The position numbers and the translations under genes are program-made. The notes under the pieces are model-generated. The model saw only the letters and a list, made by a program, of their open reading frames with translations, was not told where the DNA came from and did no database searches. A stretch of 64,000 nucleotides of DNA from JAVVVD01 sp036652795 (lineage in GTDB: Bacteria; Bacillota; Clostridia; Christensenellales; CAG-138). The stretch spans positions 62,001-126,000 of the forward strand of contig JAVVVD010000003.1 of the NCBI GenBank assembly GCA_036652795.1, in the 5' to 3' direction. Shown one piece after another: positions 8,413 through 16,844 of the stretch (position 1 is its first letter; each line of letters begins with the position of its first letter).

Positions 8413-8470
8413 AAAACTCCTGGGGATGGGATATCGCTTGCATAGATCATTATATTTCTGTGCGTACTGG

Positions 8471-8503
8471 GTTGCCCCTCACTCTTGGGAGGGCAGCTTT
8501 TTT
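8471..8503 (+). terminator. Riboswitch-controlled terminator
   Basis: GTTGCCCCTC pairs with GAGGGCAGC (one bulge) and is followed by six T residues at 8498-8503. It lies between the aptamer and the btuF ribosome binding site, as expected for the expression platform. Confidence 0.8.
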
Positions 8504-8550
8504 GTGCTCCTTCTCAATCTATTCATTGATATTTGAAGGGGGTATTTACT

Positions 8551-9525
8551 ATGAAAGCCATCAAACTTATTTCTATTTTCACTGCGTTGCTTATGCTGTC
8601 AGCTCTGGCTACAGGCTGTACACAGCCCGTCAAGCAACCGCTTCCGACACAATCCGCTTCTCCCGCAGCATCTGACGACACCTCGGTGGCATTGACCGAC
8701 ATGGCAGGCCGCGAGATCACACTTTCCGCACCGGCAGAGCGTATTGTAGCGCTAACCGCATCGGATTGTGAGATACTCTATGCCGTTGGCGCCGGCAGCA
8801 CGCTGGTTGGCCGCGGTGAATACTGCAACTATCCTGCCGAAGCGCTTGAAGTAAAATCAGTCCAGTCCGGCGATGAAACGAACATCGAACAGATTATAGC
8901 ACTTGAGCCGCAGGTAGTGCTGATGAGCACCATGGCTCAAAGCACCGAGCAGATTGCCGCACTTGAAAACGCCGGTATAAAGGTGGTAGTTAGCGATGCT
9001 AAGACCATAGCCGATGTATATACCGCTATAGAGATGATCGGTGAGTTAGTCGGCAAAAAGGCAGAAGCAACCGCCGTTATAGACGGCATGAAGAAAACAT
9101 TTGCCGATATCGCCAGCAAGGTGACCGGCAATGGCGAAAAGACCGTATACTTTGAGGTATCCCCGCTTGAATATGGCCTTTGGACAGCCGGAAGCAACAC
9201 GTTCATGGATGAGCTTGCCGCCATGCTTGGCCTGAAAAACGCCTTCAGCGATGTAGATGGCTGGGCTCAGATCAGCGAGGAGCAGGTGCTTGAAAATGAC
9301 CCCGACTATATTGTAACCATTTCAATGTACTATGGAGACGGCCCCACCCCCGTGGACGAAATAATGGGGCGCACCGGTTGGCAGAAGCTTAAGGCCATTA
9401 AGAATGGCGCCGTACTAAATGCGGATTCCGATGAGATATCCCGCCCCGGTCCACGCCTTGCCGATGCCGCAATGATACTGTATTCGTTTGTATACGAAGC
9501 CGACGAGCTTGCCCCAGCGGCATAA
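8551..9525 (+). CDS. btuF: Corrinoid ABC transporter substrate-binding lipoprotein (BtuF-like)
   Basis: A 324-residue lipoprotein with a signal peptide ending in LSALATGC. The mature part has the type III periplasmic-binding-protein layout (TroA-like), starting VALTDMAGREITLSAPAERI as in BtuF and iron-siderophore binders. The riboswitch and neighbouring cobT/cbiZ point to corrinoids rather than iron. ATG 8551 is fixed by GAAGGGGG 8 nt upstream; a TTG at 8533 precedes that site and is rejected. Confidence 0.87.
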   Translation: MKAIKLISIFTALLMLSALATGCTQPVKQPLPTQSASPAASDDTSVALTDMAGREITLSAPAERIVALTASDCEILYAVGAGSTLVGRGEYCNYPAEALEVKSVQSGDETNIEQIIALEPQVVLMSTMAQSTEQIAALENAGIKVVVSDAKTIADVYTAIEMIGELVGKKAEATAVIDGMKKTFADIASKVTGNGEKTVYFEVSPLEYGLWTAGSNTFMDELAAMLGLKNAFSDVDGWAQISEEQVLENDPDYIVTISMYYGDGPTPVDEIMGRTGWQKLKAIKNGAVLNADSDEISRPGPRLADAAMILYSFVYEADELAPAA

Positions 9526-9529
9526 CTTG

Positions 9530-9568
9530 AATTAGCAATCGGGATGCAGAGCATCCCGATTGCTAATT
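9530..9568 (+). other. Perfect 18-bp hairpin between btuF and btuC
   Basis: AATTAGCAATCGGGATGC pairs perfectly with its complement around an AGA loop. No T tract follows, and the permease gene begins 35 nt later. It probably stabilises the upstream btuF message or terminates partially, giving more binding protein than permease. Confidence 0.75.
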
Positions 9569-9602
9569 AACATTTCATAAAACTTGCTGTGAAGGTGACA
9601 GT

Positions 9603-10634
9603 GTGAAAATACGCCGTGCGGGCTTTTCGCCCACCGAATATCTGATTTTTTCAGCCATTACTCTGTCTGCCATGCTGCTATGCATATGCGCGGGCAGCGT
9701 TGGCGTGCCGGTTGGCGATACCGTTTTGGCCATATGGAACACAATATTTTCAAAGCCTATACCGGATGGTGTCTCGCAATCAATAATCGTTTTTGTCCGG
9801 CTTCCACGCGTGTTATGCGTAGCGCTTGTGGGTGCATCACTTGCACTTTGCGGCGGCGCCATGCAAGGGCTTTTGAAAAACCCGCTTGCGGATGGCTCCA
9901 CGCTGGGCGTATCCTCAGGCGCATCGCTCGGCGCTGTGTTGGCCATTGCCCTTGGCATAACGCTGCCCGGCGTACCGTTTGCCGGCACAATGCTGATGGC
10001 CATGCTGTTTGCTTTTATTTCACTGGTGATTATACTATCTCTTGCATATAAGCTTGACTATTCGCTTGCCACAAACACAATAATACTAATCGGCGTAATC
10101 TTTTCAATGTTTGTTAGCAGCATAATCAGCCTTATAATCACATTCGCCGGGGATCGCGTAAAGCCCATCATGTTTTGGACAATGGGCTCATTATCCGGCA
10201 GCAGCTTTGCAAACGTGGTTGCACTGTCAATCGCGCTGGCGCTGTTTGGCGGCGTGATTCTACGCTATTCCCGCGAGCTAAATGCCTTTGCCATCGGCGA
10301 GGATAACGCGCGGCATTTAGGCGTAAACGTAAAGCGTGTAAAGCTTGTTATACTCATATGCGTATCCGCGCTCACAGGCGTGTGCGTTTCAGTCAGCGGC
10401 ACAATCGGCTTTGTAGGGCTAGTTATACCGCATATGGTGCGCATTATCACGGGTCCAAGCCATGCACGTTTGCTGCCTGCAAGTCTATTTTCCGGCGCTG
10501 TTTTTTTGCTGCTGGCTGATCTTATTGCGCGAACACTGCTAAACCCCTTAGAGCTTCCAATAGGCGTTGTTACCTCGTTCATAGGCGCCATTGTGTTCGT
10601 ATATATATTCTATCAATCACGAAAGGCGGCATGA
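9603..10634 (+). CDS. btuC: Corrinoid ABC transporter permease (BtuC/FecCD family)
   Basis: A 343-residue polytopic membrane protein of the FecCD family with about nine or ten helices. Conserved stretches include RLPRVLCVALVGASLALCGG and LVIPHMVRIITGP. The GTG start at 9603 is preceded by GAAGGTG. It overlaps btuD by ATGA. Two copies should pair with two BtuD subunits. Confidence 0.9.
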   Translation: MKIRRAGFSPTEYLIFSAITLSAMLLCICAGSVGVPVGDTVLAIWNTIFSKPIPDGVSQSIIVFVRLPRVLCVALVGASLALCGGAMQGLLKNPLADGSTLGVSSGASLGAVLAIALGITLPGVPFAGTMLMAMLFAFISLVIILSLAYKLDYSLATNTIILIGVIFSMFVSSIISLIITFAGDRVKPIMFWTMGSLSGSSFANVVALSIALALFGGVILRYSRELNAFAIGEDNARHLGVNVKRVKLVILICVSALTGVCVSVSGTIGFVGLVIPHMVRIITGPSHARLLPASLFSGAVFLLLADLIARTLLNPLELPIGVVTSFIGAIVFVYIFYQSRKAA

Positions 10635-11392
10635 GCATGTTGGATGTGAATCACCTTACAGTGCGCTACGGCAGCCTTACAATACTCAGCAATGTAAGTT
10701 TTTCTGTTTCCGCTGGACAATGGCTTATGATAGTCGGCCCTAACGGCGCTGGCAAAAGCACAATAGTAAATGCGATATCGCAGAGTACCCCATATACAGG
10801 CCATGTGTGCATTGACGGAATTAATGCTGCAAAGTACAAGCCTAATATACTCGCAAAGCACCTTGGTGTGCTAACGCAGAGCCACTTTGTAGGCTATGCC
10901 TTCACCGTTGAGGAAATAGTTAGGCTTGGGCGCTATGCATACCGCCCCGGTATATTCGATACTATTAGCGATGAGGATGCTGGAATTGTGGAGAATGCGC
11001 TGGAGCTTACCGGTATGAAGGAGCTTCGCTCCCAGTCAGTGCTTACACTATCCGGCGGAGAGCTACAAAGGACATTTCTTGCGCAGCTGTTTGCGCAAAA
11101 TCCCAAGCTGCTTATACTGGATGAACCTACAAATCACCTTGATCTTGTGTACCAAAAGCAAACCTTCGAGCTTATACGGCAATGGCTTAAAATACCTGGG
11201 CGCGCTGTAATATCCGTTGTACATGACCTTAGCCTTGCAAGGGCCTACGGCACTGACGCGCTGCTGCTAAACCATGGCCACACCGCCGCCGTTGGCAGCG
11301 TTTCGGATGTGTTGAATGAAGATAACCTGCACGCGGTGTATTCAATGGATGTATATGGATGGATGCGCGATATGCTTTCTCAATGGAGCTAA
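10631..11392 (+). CDS. btuD: Corrinoid ABC transporter ATPase (BtuD-like)
   Basis: A 253-residue ABC ATPase. Walker A is GPNGAGKS, the signature LSGGE and Walker B LLILDEPTNHLD, followed by a switch histidine in VVHDLS. The sequence is of the FecE/BtuD class. The start overlaps the btuC stop, so the complex is co-translated. Confidence 0.9.
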   Translation: MSMLDVNHLTVRYGSLTILSNVSFSVSAGQWLMIVGPNGAGKSTIVNAISQSTPYTGHVCIDGINAAKYKPNILAKHLGVLTQSHFVGYAFTVEEIVRLGRYAYRPGIFDTISDEDAGIVENALELTGMKELRSQSVLTLSGGELQRTFLAQLFAQNPKLLILDEPTNHLDLVYQKQTFELIRQWLKIPGRAVISVVHDLSLARAYGTDALLLNHGHTAAVGSVSDVLNEDNLHAVYSMDVYGWMRDMLSQWS

Positions 11393-11436
11393 CGCCAATC
11401 AAGCCATAAATGTCGGATCAGTATAAGGAGTTTTAT

Positions 11437-12510
11437 ATGGATATCGTTGAGCTTAACAAGCAAATACCACCTCAGGATGATAGCGCGATGGAATCGGCAC
11501 GCGCGCACTGGAATGCGATTGCAAAACCATTAGGCAGCCTTGGCCTACTTGAGGATGTGGTTGTGAGCCTTGCAGGGCTTTGCGGCACGGCGGATGTGAG
11601 GATAGATAAGCGCGCCGTGCTGGTGTTGTGTGCTGATAATGGTGTGCTGGCGCAGGGCGTAGCGCAGACTACCGCCGATGTAACATCCACTATGGCGGAC
11701 GTTATCTCGCGTGGATGCTCCACTGTAGGCTGCATGGCGCGTGCCGCGAATACGGATGTAATAGCAGTGGATATGGGTATGCTGCATCCGATAACGGGCA
11801 ACATCCTCAATAGACGCATTGCAAGCGGTACACATGATATATCTTGCGGTCCCGCAATGACACGCGACCAGGCCGAACAGGCCATACTTACCGGTATAGA
11901 CCTTGTACGCTGCTGCAAGCAGCAAGGCTATAATATGCTGGCCACCGGTGAAATGGGTATAGGCAACACCACCACCTCCAGCGCCATCGCGGCTGTATTG
12001 CTGGGATTGCCTGTTAATGAGGTCACCGGCAGAGGTGCAGGGCTATCCGACGATGGTCTTATGCGTAAGATATCCGCAATCCAGCGGGCGATTGCCATCA
12101 ACCGCCCCGATCCATCTGATGCTTTAGATGTGCTGCACAAATTGGGCGGCTTTGATATTGCCGGGCTTGCCGGCGTATTCATAGGCGGTGCACTGTATCG
12201 TGTGCCAATATTGATAGACGGCTTCATAAGCGCAGTCAGCGCATTGATTGCAAGGCGACTATGCACCAATTGCGGACATGCCATGTTTGCAACCCATGTA
12301 TCCGCCGAACCTGCAGCGCGCATGGCTCTTTGCGCCCTGTCGCTCAGCCCGCTTATCAGCGCAAACATGCGGCTTGGTGAGGGCACAGGCGCTGTGTGCG
12401 CGCTGCCACTTATAGACATGGCATTATGCGTTTACCATGATATGCACACGTTTAACGATGTTGGCATCGCCGCATATGAGTTGCAGCAAAAGGAAGGCAA
12501 GTCGCGATGA
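11437..12510 (+). CDS. cobT: Nicotinate-nucleotide:dimethylbenzimidazole phosphoribosyltransferase (CobT)
   Basis: A 357-residue enzyme that makes alpha-ribazole phosphate from a lower base and nicotinate mononucleotide. Family marks are AKPLGSLGLLE near the N-terminus, GEMGIGNTTTSSAI in the centre and the catalytic-glutamate region RLGEGTGA near the C-terminus. AAGGAG at 7 nt fixes ATG 11437; the ATG at 11410 lies upstream of that site. No dimethylbenzimidazole synthesis genes (bluB, bza) are in the window, so the base must come from elsewhere. It overlaps cbiZ. Confidence 0.93.
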   Translation: MDIVELNKQIPPQDDSAMESARAHWNAIAKPLGSLGLLEDVVVSLAGLCGTADVRIDKRAVLVLCADNGVLAQGVAQTTADVTSTMADVISRGCSTVGCMARAANTDVIAVDMGMLHPITGNILNRRIASGTHDISCGPAMTRDQAEQAILTGIDLVRCCKQQGYNMLATGEMGIGNTTTSSAIAAVLLGLPVNEVTGRGAGLSDDGLMRKISAIQRAIAINRPDPSDALDVLHKLGGFDIAGLAGVFIGGALYRVPILIDGFISAVSALIARRLCTNCGHAMFATHVSAEPAARMALCALSLSPLISANMRLGEGTGAVCALPLIDMALCVYHDMHTFNDVGIAAYELQQKEGKSR

Positions 12511-13568
12511 GGTCATATAAATTCGAAAATGGAGATGTTGCGCTATGGAGGGACAAGGCTATAGTCGTAAGCTTTGCCGCTGCGCGGCGTGTACTTAGCA
12601 CAGCGCCGCTTGGTGGTGGCCTGCGCGAAGATCTAATTTGCGTGTTCAATCAGGATTGCAAACTTGAAGGCGTTGAGGATACGCCGCTCAAGGCGGCCAC
12701 CTATTCCGGCCATATGGCCGTTATCGCAGATGAGCTTGGTCTTGATCCTGCACTTTCATGCGGATTATCCACCGCGGCGGATATGTGCAACGCAGCCATA
12801 GTCTCAAACACCTATCTTGATACCTCAGTTACAGCCATAGTCACAGCCGGCATAGACATAAACGGCAGCCGCGTGGGAGATCCGGCCCTATGGCATGAAT
12901 CATGCGGCGAATTTTACCCCGCATCGGGTACAATCAACATACTGCTTTTCATAAATGCAAGTCTCACACCGGATACGCTTGTGCGATCTCTTATTACCTG
13001 CACAGAGGCAAAGACCGCCGCATTGCAGGAGCTGCTCGCTCCCAGTCTATTTTCCAACGGCATCGCCACAGGATCCGGTACTGACGGCACAGCAATCATA
13101 TGCGATCCTTCCTCGCCCGTTAAGCTCACATGCGCGGGCCAACACTGTAAGCTTGGTGAGCTTGTTGGCCGCACTACAATTTCCGCCGTTAAGGAAGCAC
13201 TGTTTCTGCAAACCGGATTATGTGCTGCACGACAAGCGGATATATTCAGCCGCATGGGCAGGTTTGGCATAACCGAAAGCACAGTTCTGGGCATGTGCGC
13301 TGATGCGGGCAAATCACGCACACGGCTTTTAAAAATAAAAAACAAAAGCGAGCATGTGGTGCTCGCATCGCTGTATGCGCATATTATGGATCAGCTCCAG
13401 TGGGGGTTGATAAGTCCGCAAGCCGCCTTGCCGGCCGTTAATCTGCTGCTTGGCGGCATGGGTGCATTCGAGCATATATATAGCTTACCGCCCGCGATAG
13501 ATGTGGCCATCCACGAACTTGCAAAAGTCTATTCATTGGCACTATTCGAGCTGATCTGCGATGGATAA
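12507..13568 (+). CDS. cbiZ: Adenosylcobinamide amidohydrolase (CbiZ)
   Basis: A 353-residue protein whose first ~200 residues match the CbiZ family: AARRVLSTAPLGGGL, a long Ala/Ser/Thr-rich core with GLSTAADMCNAA, and AIVTAGIDINGSRVGDPA. The C-terminal ~130 residues are not recognised with confidence and may be a second domain. CbiZ removes the aminopropanol side chain from adenosylcobinamide to give cobyric acid, which lets a cell salvage and remodel foreign corrinoids. It overlaps cobT by ATGA and closes the riboswitch-controlled operon. Bacterial CbiZ is usually found beside btuFCD, as here. Confidence 0.8.
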   Translation: MRSYKFENGDVALWRDKAIVVSFAAARRVLSTAPLGGGLREDLICVFNQDCKLEGVEDTPLKAATYSGHMAVIADELGLDPALSCGLSTAADMCNAAIVSNTYLDTSVTAIVTAGIDINGSRVGDPALWHESCGEFYPASGTINILLFINASLTPDTLVRSLITCTEAKTAALQELLAPSLFSNGIATGSGTDGTAIICDPSSPVKLTCAGQHCKLGELVGRTTISAVKEALFLQTGLCAARQADIFSRMGRFGITESTVLGMCADAGKSRTRLLKIKNKSEHVVLASLYAHIMDQLQWGLISPQAALPAVNLLLGGMGAFEHIYSLPPAIDVAIHELAKVYSLALFELICDG

Positions 13569-13569
13569 T

Positions 13570-13599
13570 AATCGCGTGTTTCTAAAGTAATACGCGATT
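13570..13599 (+). terminator. Hairpin after cbiZ
   Basis: AATCGCGT (13570-13577) pairs with ACGCGATT (13592-13599). A TATTTTTT run appears 12 nt downstream, a loose fit to an intrinsic terminator. Confidence 0.45.
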
Positions 13600-13672
13600 A
13601 AATCTGGCCGTATTTTTTCCTGTATGATGCGCCTGTACGGCGCAATGCCAATTTTAGAAGCACACCCTGAAT

Positions 13673-13715
13673 CAAATGCACACTGCCGCCCCGTTTGGGC
13701 GGCAGTGTGCATTTG
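13673..13715. terminator. Bidirectional terminator between cbiZ and the alcohol dehydrogenase
   Basis: A perfect 19-bp stem, with CACTGCCGCCC in its upper half and loop CGTTT, lies between two convergent genes. There is no long T run on either strand, but position and strength suit a shared terminator. Confidence 0.75.
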
Positions 13716-13724
13716 GTATGTATA

Positions 13725-14915
13725 TTAGAAGTCGACTTCGGTGTTGTAATAGCAGCATTTGAGCAGTTTTTCCATCTGTGCCGGGGTTATGGATCTTGGG
13801 TTGGAACCTGTGCAGGCATCTCCCACGGCAAGCTCTGCAACCTTTGGCAGTTTTTCAAGGAACTCAGCCTCATCTATGATGCCGCCCTCATAATCCTTGA
13901 TGCAGGTGGGTATGCTCAGCCTACGGTTGAGCATGTTGATATGCGCAATCAGCGCCGTAACCAGCTCGTCCGTGTTATTGCCCGCAAGCCCAAGTATCTT
14001 TGCTATCTCGGCATAGCGCTTAGCGGCGGTATCATCCTTTGCGTTAAAGCTTATTACCTTGGGTAGATACATTGCGTTTGCGCAACCGTGCACAATGTGC
14101 CCGCCGGAGTATGCGGCGCCTGTCTTATGCGCCATAGAGTGAACTATGCCCAACAGCGCGTTGGAGAATGCCATGCCGGCCAGGCACTGTGCGTTATGCA
14201 TTCTATCGCGTGCGGCCATATCGCCGTTGTATGAATCCACAAGGAATTCAGAAACCATCTTAATGGCATGAAGCGCGAGAGGGTCTGTATAATCGCTGTT
14301 TAGCGTGGATACATATGCCTCGATGGCGTGGGTAATCGCATCCATACCGGTATGTGCTGTAAGCTTCTTGGGCATGGTTTCCGCGAGGTCAGGATCGACT
14401 ATCGCCACATCCGGTGTTATGTTAAAGTCAGCAAGAGGATACTTTACACCCTTCTGGTAATCCGTTATCACGGAGAAAGCAGTAACCTCCGTGGCCGTAC
14501 CTGAGGTTGAGGGGATCGCGCAGAACTTTGCCTTTGTGCGCAATGTAGGGAAGTTAAACGGTATGCACAGCGACTCGAAGGTGATGTTTGGATATTCATA
14601 AAATGCCCACATTGCCTTTGCAGCGTCTATGGGGGATCCTCCTCCGATTGCCACTATCCAGTCAGGCCCAAACTCGCGCATCGCCTGTGCGCCCTTCATA
14701 ACGGTTTCAACCGATGGATCTGGCTCTACGCCTTCAAACAAGCGCACTTCCATGCCCGTTTCCTTAAGGTTTGCAACTACCTTATCCAAGAAGCCAAAGC
14801 GCTTCATAGAGCCGCCGCCCACCACAACCATTGCTTTCTTTCCTGTCAGATTTTTCAACGCATCCAACGAGCCTTTGCCATGATACAGATCTCTTGGTAA
14901 TGTGAACCTTGCCAT
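13725..14915 (-). CDS. Iron-containing alcohol dehydrogenase
   Basis: A 396-residue group III alcohol dehydrogenase. The nucleotide-binding motif is GGGSPIDAAKAMWAF. Metal ligands fit the aspartate in AIVDPDLAETM and the histidines in THAIEAY, GIVHSMAHKTGA and GGHIVHGCANAM. It probably reduces aldehydes to alcohols with NAD(P)H in fermentation; the substrate is not determinable. Ribosome binding site AAGGAGG precedes the ATG. Its upstream region holds the ATATCGATAT palindromes, and it follows a lysR and a rex gene on the same strand, which suggests redox control. Confidence 0.92.
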   Translation of the reverse strand: MARFTLPRDLYHGKGSLDALKNLTGKKAMVVVGGGSMKRFGFLDKVVANLKETGMEVRLFEGVEPDPSVETVMKGAQAMREFGPDWIVAIGGGSPIDAAKAMWAFYEYPNITFESLCIPFNFPTLRTKAKFCAIPSTSGTATEVTAFSVITDYQKGVKYPLADFNITPDVAIVDPDLAETMPKKLTAHTGMDAITHAIEAYVSTLNSDYTDPLALHAIKMVSEFLVDSYNGDMAARDRMHNAQCLAGMAFSNALLGIVHSMAHKTGAAYSGGHIVHGCANAMYLPKVISFNAKDDTAAKRYAEIAKILGLAGNNTDELVTALIAHINMLNRRLSIPTCIKDYEGGIIDEAEFLEKLPKVAELAVGDACTGSNPRSITPAQMEKLLKCCYYNTEVDF

Positions 14916-15028
14916 ATTAATATCCTCCTTGAATTATATTTGTATTTGTATTAGTTTTTCCAAGGTTTTTCATATCATCCTTGATTGATTTAAGTTTAGC
15001 GCAAAACGGTAATTTCAGGAAATATAAA

Positions 15029-15064
15029 ACCGGTATATCGATATTCCTATATCGATATACCGGT
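15029..15064. promoter_or_regulatory. 16-bp inverted repeat built from ATATCGATAT
   Basis: ACCGGTATATCGATAT (15029-15044) and its exact complement (15049-15064) are separated by TCCT. Each half contains one ATATCGATAT core. It lies about 115 bp before the alcohol dehydrogenase start. The same core occurs at 15141-15151, 15158-15165 and in the rex promoter, so it is probably an operator. Confidence 0.65.
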
Positions 15065-15136
15065 ATCGAAAGTTTGCTTCACTTTAGTGTGTTTCGCTGC
15101 AACTTATCCGCCACGCCGCATCGCGGTCATATAAAA

Positions 15137-15165
15137 ATGGAATATCGATATTCCATTATCGATAT
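15137..15165. promoter_or_regulatory. 20-bp palindrome plus a half copy at the lysR 3' end
   Basis: ATGGAATATCGATATTCCAT (15137-15156) is a perfect palindrome; another ATCGATAT with TTCC follows at 15158. The second copy lies inside the last codons of the LysR gene, so it is shared between coding and operator function. Confidence 0.6.
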
Positions 15166-16094
15166 TCCGTAAAGGCTATTTCGTTTTTTACTTCGTATAG
15201 TTTATCCATAAATCGCCTATCAAGCTTGCCAAGCGCATAACCCTGCGGGTATATCAGCAAGTCGCGCTGGCGGTTATTTTCCAGTTTGCACACGCGCTGA
15301 ACAAGGCCATATCTGTCCAACAGTTCCTGCGGTATAGGCGATACCCACATATATGTGCTGGGCACATGGGTAAGCAGATCAAACTGGCTACACCTTTCGT
15401 ATACGTATATCCGCTTATTTACGCATTGTGAAAAATCCTGGCGTTTAAATTCGCTGGGCGGCAGATATGGCACGCTCAGGTCGCCATGAGCAATCTGTGT
15501 GTAGTCCTTTAGCTCATTGTATAGTACCTCATCGCGTTGCGCCAGCGGATGATCCTTGTTCATTACTGCAAGATATTCAAATTCCCATATCGGCTCATAT
15601 TTAATTTCTTTTTGTGCAAGAAAATCCATAAAATAGTTTTCGTAGGCCAGTTTATACCTTATCACACCAAGATCAAACTTTCCCTCCTCTATGTTGCTTA
15701 TAGTCTGCATAGCATTGGTTTCCTGCACGTTCACGTCTATCTCCTGCATGTAATCCAGCGTTGACACAAACCGTGTTACCGCAGTTGCAATATAGCTTAC
15801 CCGTGGTATTGATATTGAAAACTGCTGCCTATCCGAGCTTTCAGGCAGATATAGTGATTCTATCTGGTCAATTTGAAGCAGCACATTTTTTGCATAACTT
15901 AAAAATTCAGCGCCCTTGGGTGTTGTAACAACCCCCTTGGGTGTGCGCTTGAATATTGTTATTCCTAGCGTGTCTTCAAGCTCCTTAATCGCTTTGCTCA
16001 AGTTTGGCTGTGCCATGTATAGATTATCTGCCGCCTGCGTTATCGAGCCTGTACGCGCGACCTCGGCGGCATATTTAAAAAGCTGTGTATTCAT
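15156..16094 (-). CDS. LysR-family transcriptional regulator
   Basis: A 312-residue LysR-type regulator. The helix-turn-helix is at residues 8-45 (AAEVARTGSITQAADNLYMA then QPNLSKAIKELEDTLGITIF), followed by a PBP2-like effector domain. The ligand is unknown. AGAGGAGA lies before the ATG. It sits 15 nt after rex in the same orientation and upstream of the alcohol dehydrogenase, so it could be a local activator. Confidence 0.85.
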   Translation of the reverse strand: MNTQLFKYAAEVARTGSITQAADNLYMAQPNLSKAIKELEDTLGITIFKRTPKGVVTTPKGAEFLSYAKNVLLQIDQIESLYLPESSDRQQFSISIPRVSYIATAVTRFVSTLDYMQEIDVNVQETNAMQTISNIEEGKFDLGVIRYKLAYENYFMDFLAQKEIKYEPIWEFEYLAVMNKDHPLAQRDEVLYNELKDYTQIAHGDLSVPYLPPSEFKRQDFSQCVNKRIYVYERCSQFDLLTHVPSTYMWVSPIPQELLDRYGLVQRVCKLENNRQRDLLIYPQGYALGKLDRRFMDKLYEVKNEIAFTEYR

Positions 16095-16109
16095 TGATCT
16101 CCTCTGCCG

Positions 16110-16769
16110 CTATCTCGTAAGTTTTTCGCCAAGGTGCTTCGAGAGCATCGCAAGCGAGGCGGCCATGTTTTCGTTTTGCACAAGTATGTTTTCCGGTGTG
16201 CGCAGATGTGAAGGCGCAAAATTCCATATCGCTAGTATGCCGCTCTCCACCATTTTGTCGCATACGCCTTGAGCCTGATCAGCAGGGACTGTGATTATCC
16301 CTATACGCACATTAAGCCGTTTGCATATTTCTATCAGCTCATCCATATGAAACACATATTTGCCGCATATCTGGCTTCCCACAAGCCCTTCATTTATATC
16401 AAAAGCAGCCACAATATTCATCCCGCACTCGGCTATTCCCTTATAGCACATCAATGCCCTGCCAAGTGAGCCAACGCCTACAAGTATAGCTTCGTCAATA
16501 TTATTATAACCCAGGAATTCTTCCATGTTAGCAATAAGCTCATCCACGTTGAACCCTGTCTTAGGCTTTCCCTTTGTGGTGCTTATTGCCGCCAGATCCT
16601 TGCGCACCTGCACCTCGTTAAGGCCCAGCGCCGCCGCAAGCGCAGGAGCCGCAATTATGGCTATTCCATTTTTATGCATAGTTCTAAGATGCTGAATATA
16701 ATACGGCATACGCTGTAGCGCTTGCTTTGATATTGTTATCGGCTTATCCTGACTTTGCAACTGTATCAT
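16110..16769 (-). CDS. rex: Redox-sensing repressor Rex (paralogue 1)
   Basis: A 219-residue Rex protein. The N-terminal winged helix includes ISKQALQRMPYYIQHLRT and the recognition region LNEVQVRKDLAAI. The C-terminal Rossmann domain has GVGSLGRAL and AAFDINEGLVG. Rex senses NADH/NAD and usually represses fermentation genes. Compared with the second Rex at 57584, the recognition helix differs (EVQVRKDLAAIS against ASQVRQDFNCFG), so the two may bind different sites. Its own promoter carries an ATATCGATAT palindrome over the -10 box. Confidence 0.9.
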   Translation of the reverse strand: MIQLQSQDKPITISKQALQRMPYYIQHLRTMHKNGIAIIAAPALAAALGLNEVQVRKDLAAISTTKGKPKTGFNVDELIANMEEFLGYNNIDEAILVGVGSLGRALMCYKGIAECGMNIVAAFDINEGLVGSQICGKYVFHMDELIEICKRLNVRIGIITVPADQAQGVCDKMVESGILAIWNFAPSHLRTPENILVQNENMAASLAMLSKHLGEKLTR

Positions 16770-16785
16770 TCACCTTTCGTTGGTT

Positions 16786-16822
16786 ATATCGATATTGTAT
16801 TACTGACTTCGTGTGTTGTCAA
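16786..16822 (-). promoter_or_regulatory. rex promoter with overlapping ATATCGATAT operator
   Basis: On the minus strand TTGACA (16817-16822), a 17-bp spacer and TACAAT (16794-16799) form a near-consensus sigma-A promoter. ATATCGATAT (16786-16795) overlaps the end of the -10 box and the start site, a classic repressor position. This argues that Rex or the adjacent LysR protein controls the operon. Confidence 0.7.
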
Positions 16823-16844
16823 CAGCATCGCCTATTTTATAAAG

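Noticed and set aside
8551..11392. Iron-siderophore importer
   Set aside because: The family cannot separate siderophore from corrinoid transport, but the cobalamin riboswitch and co-operonic cobT and cbiZ favour corrinoids.
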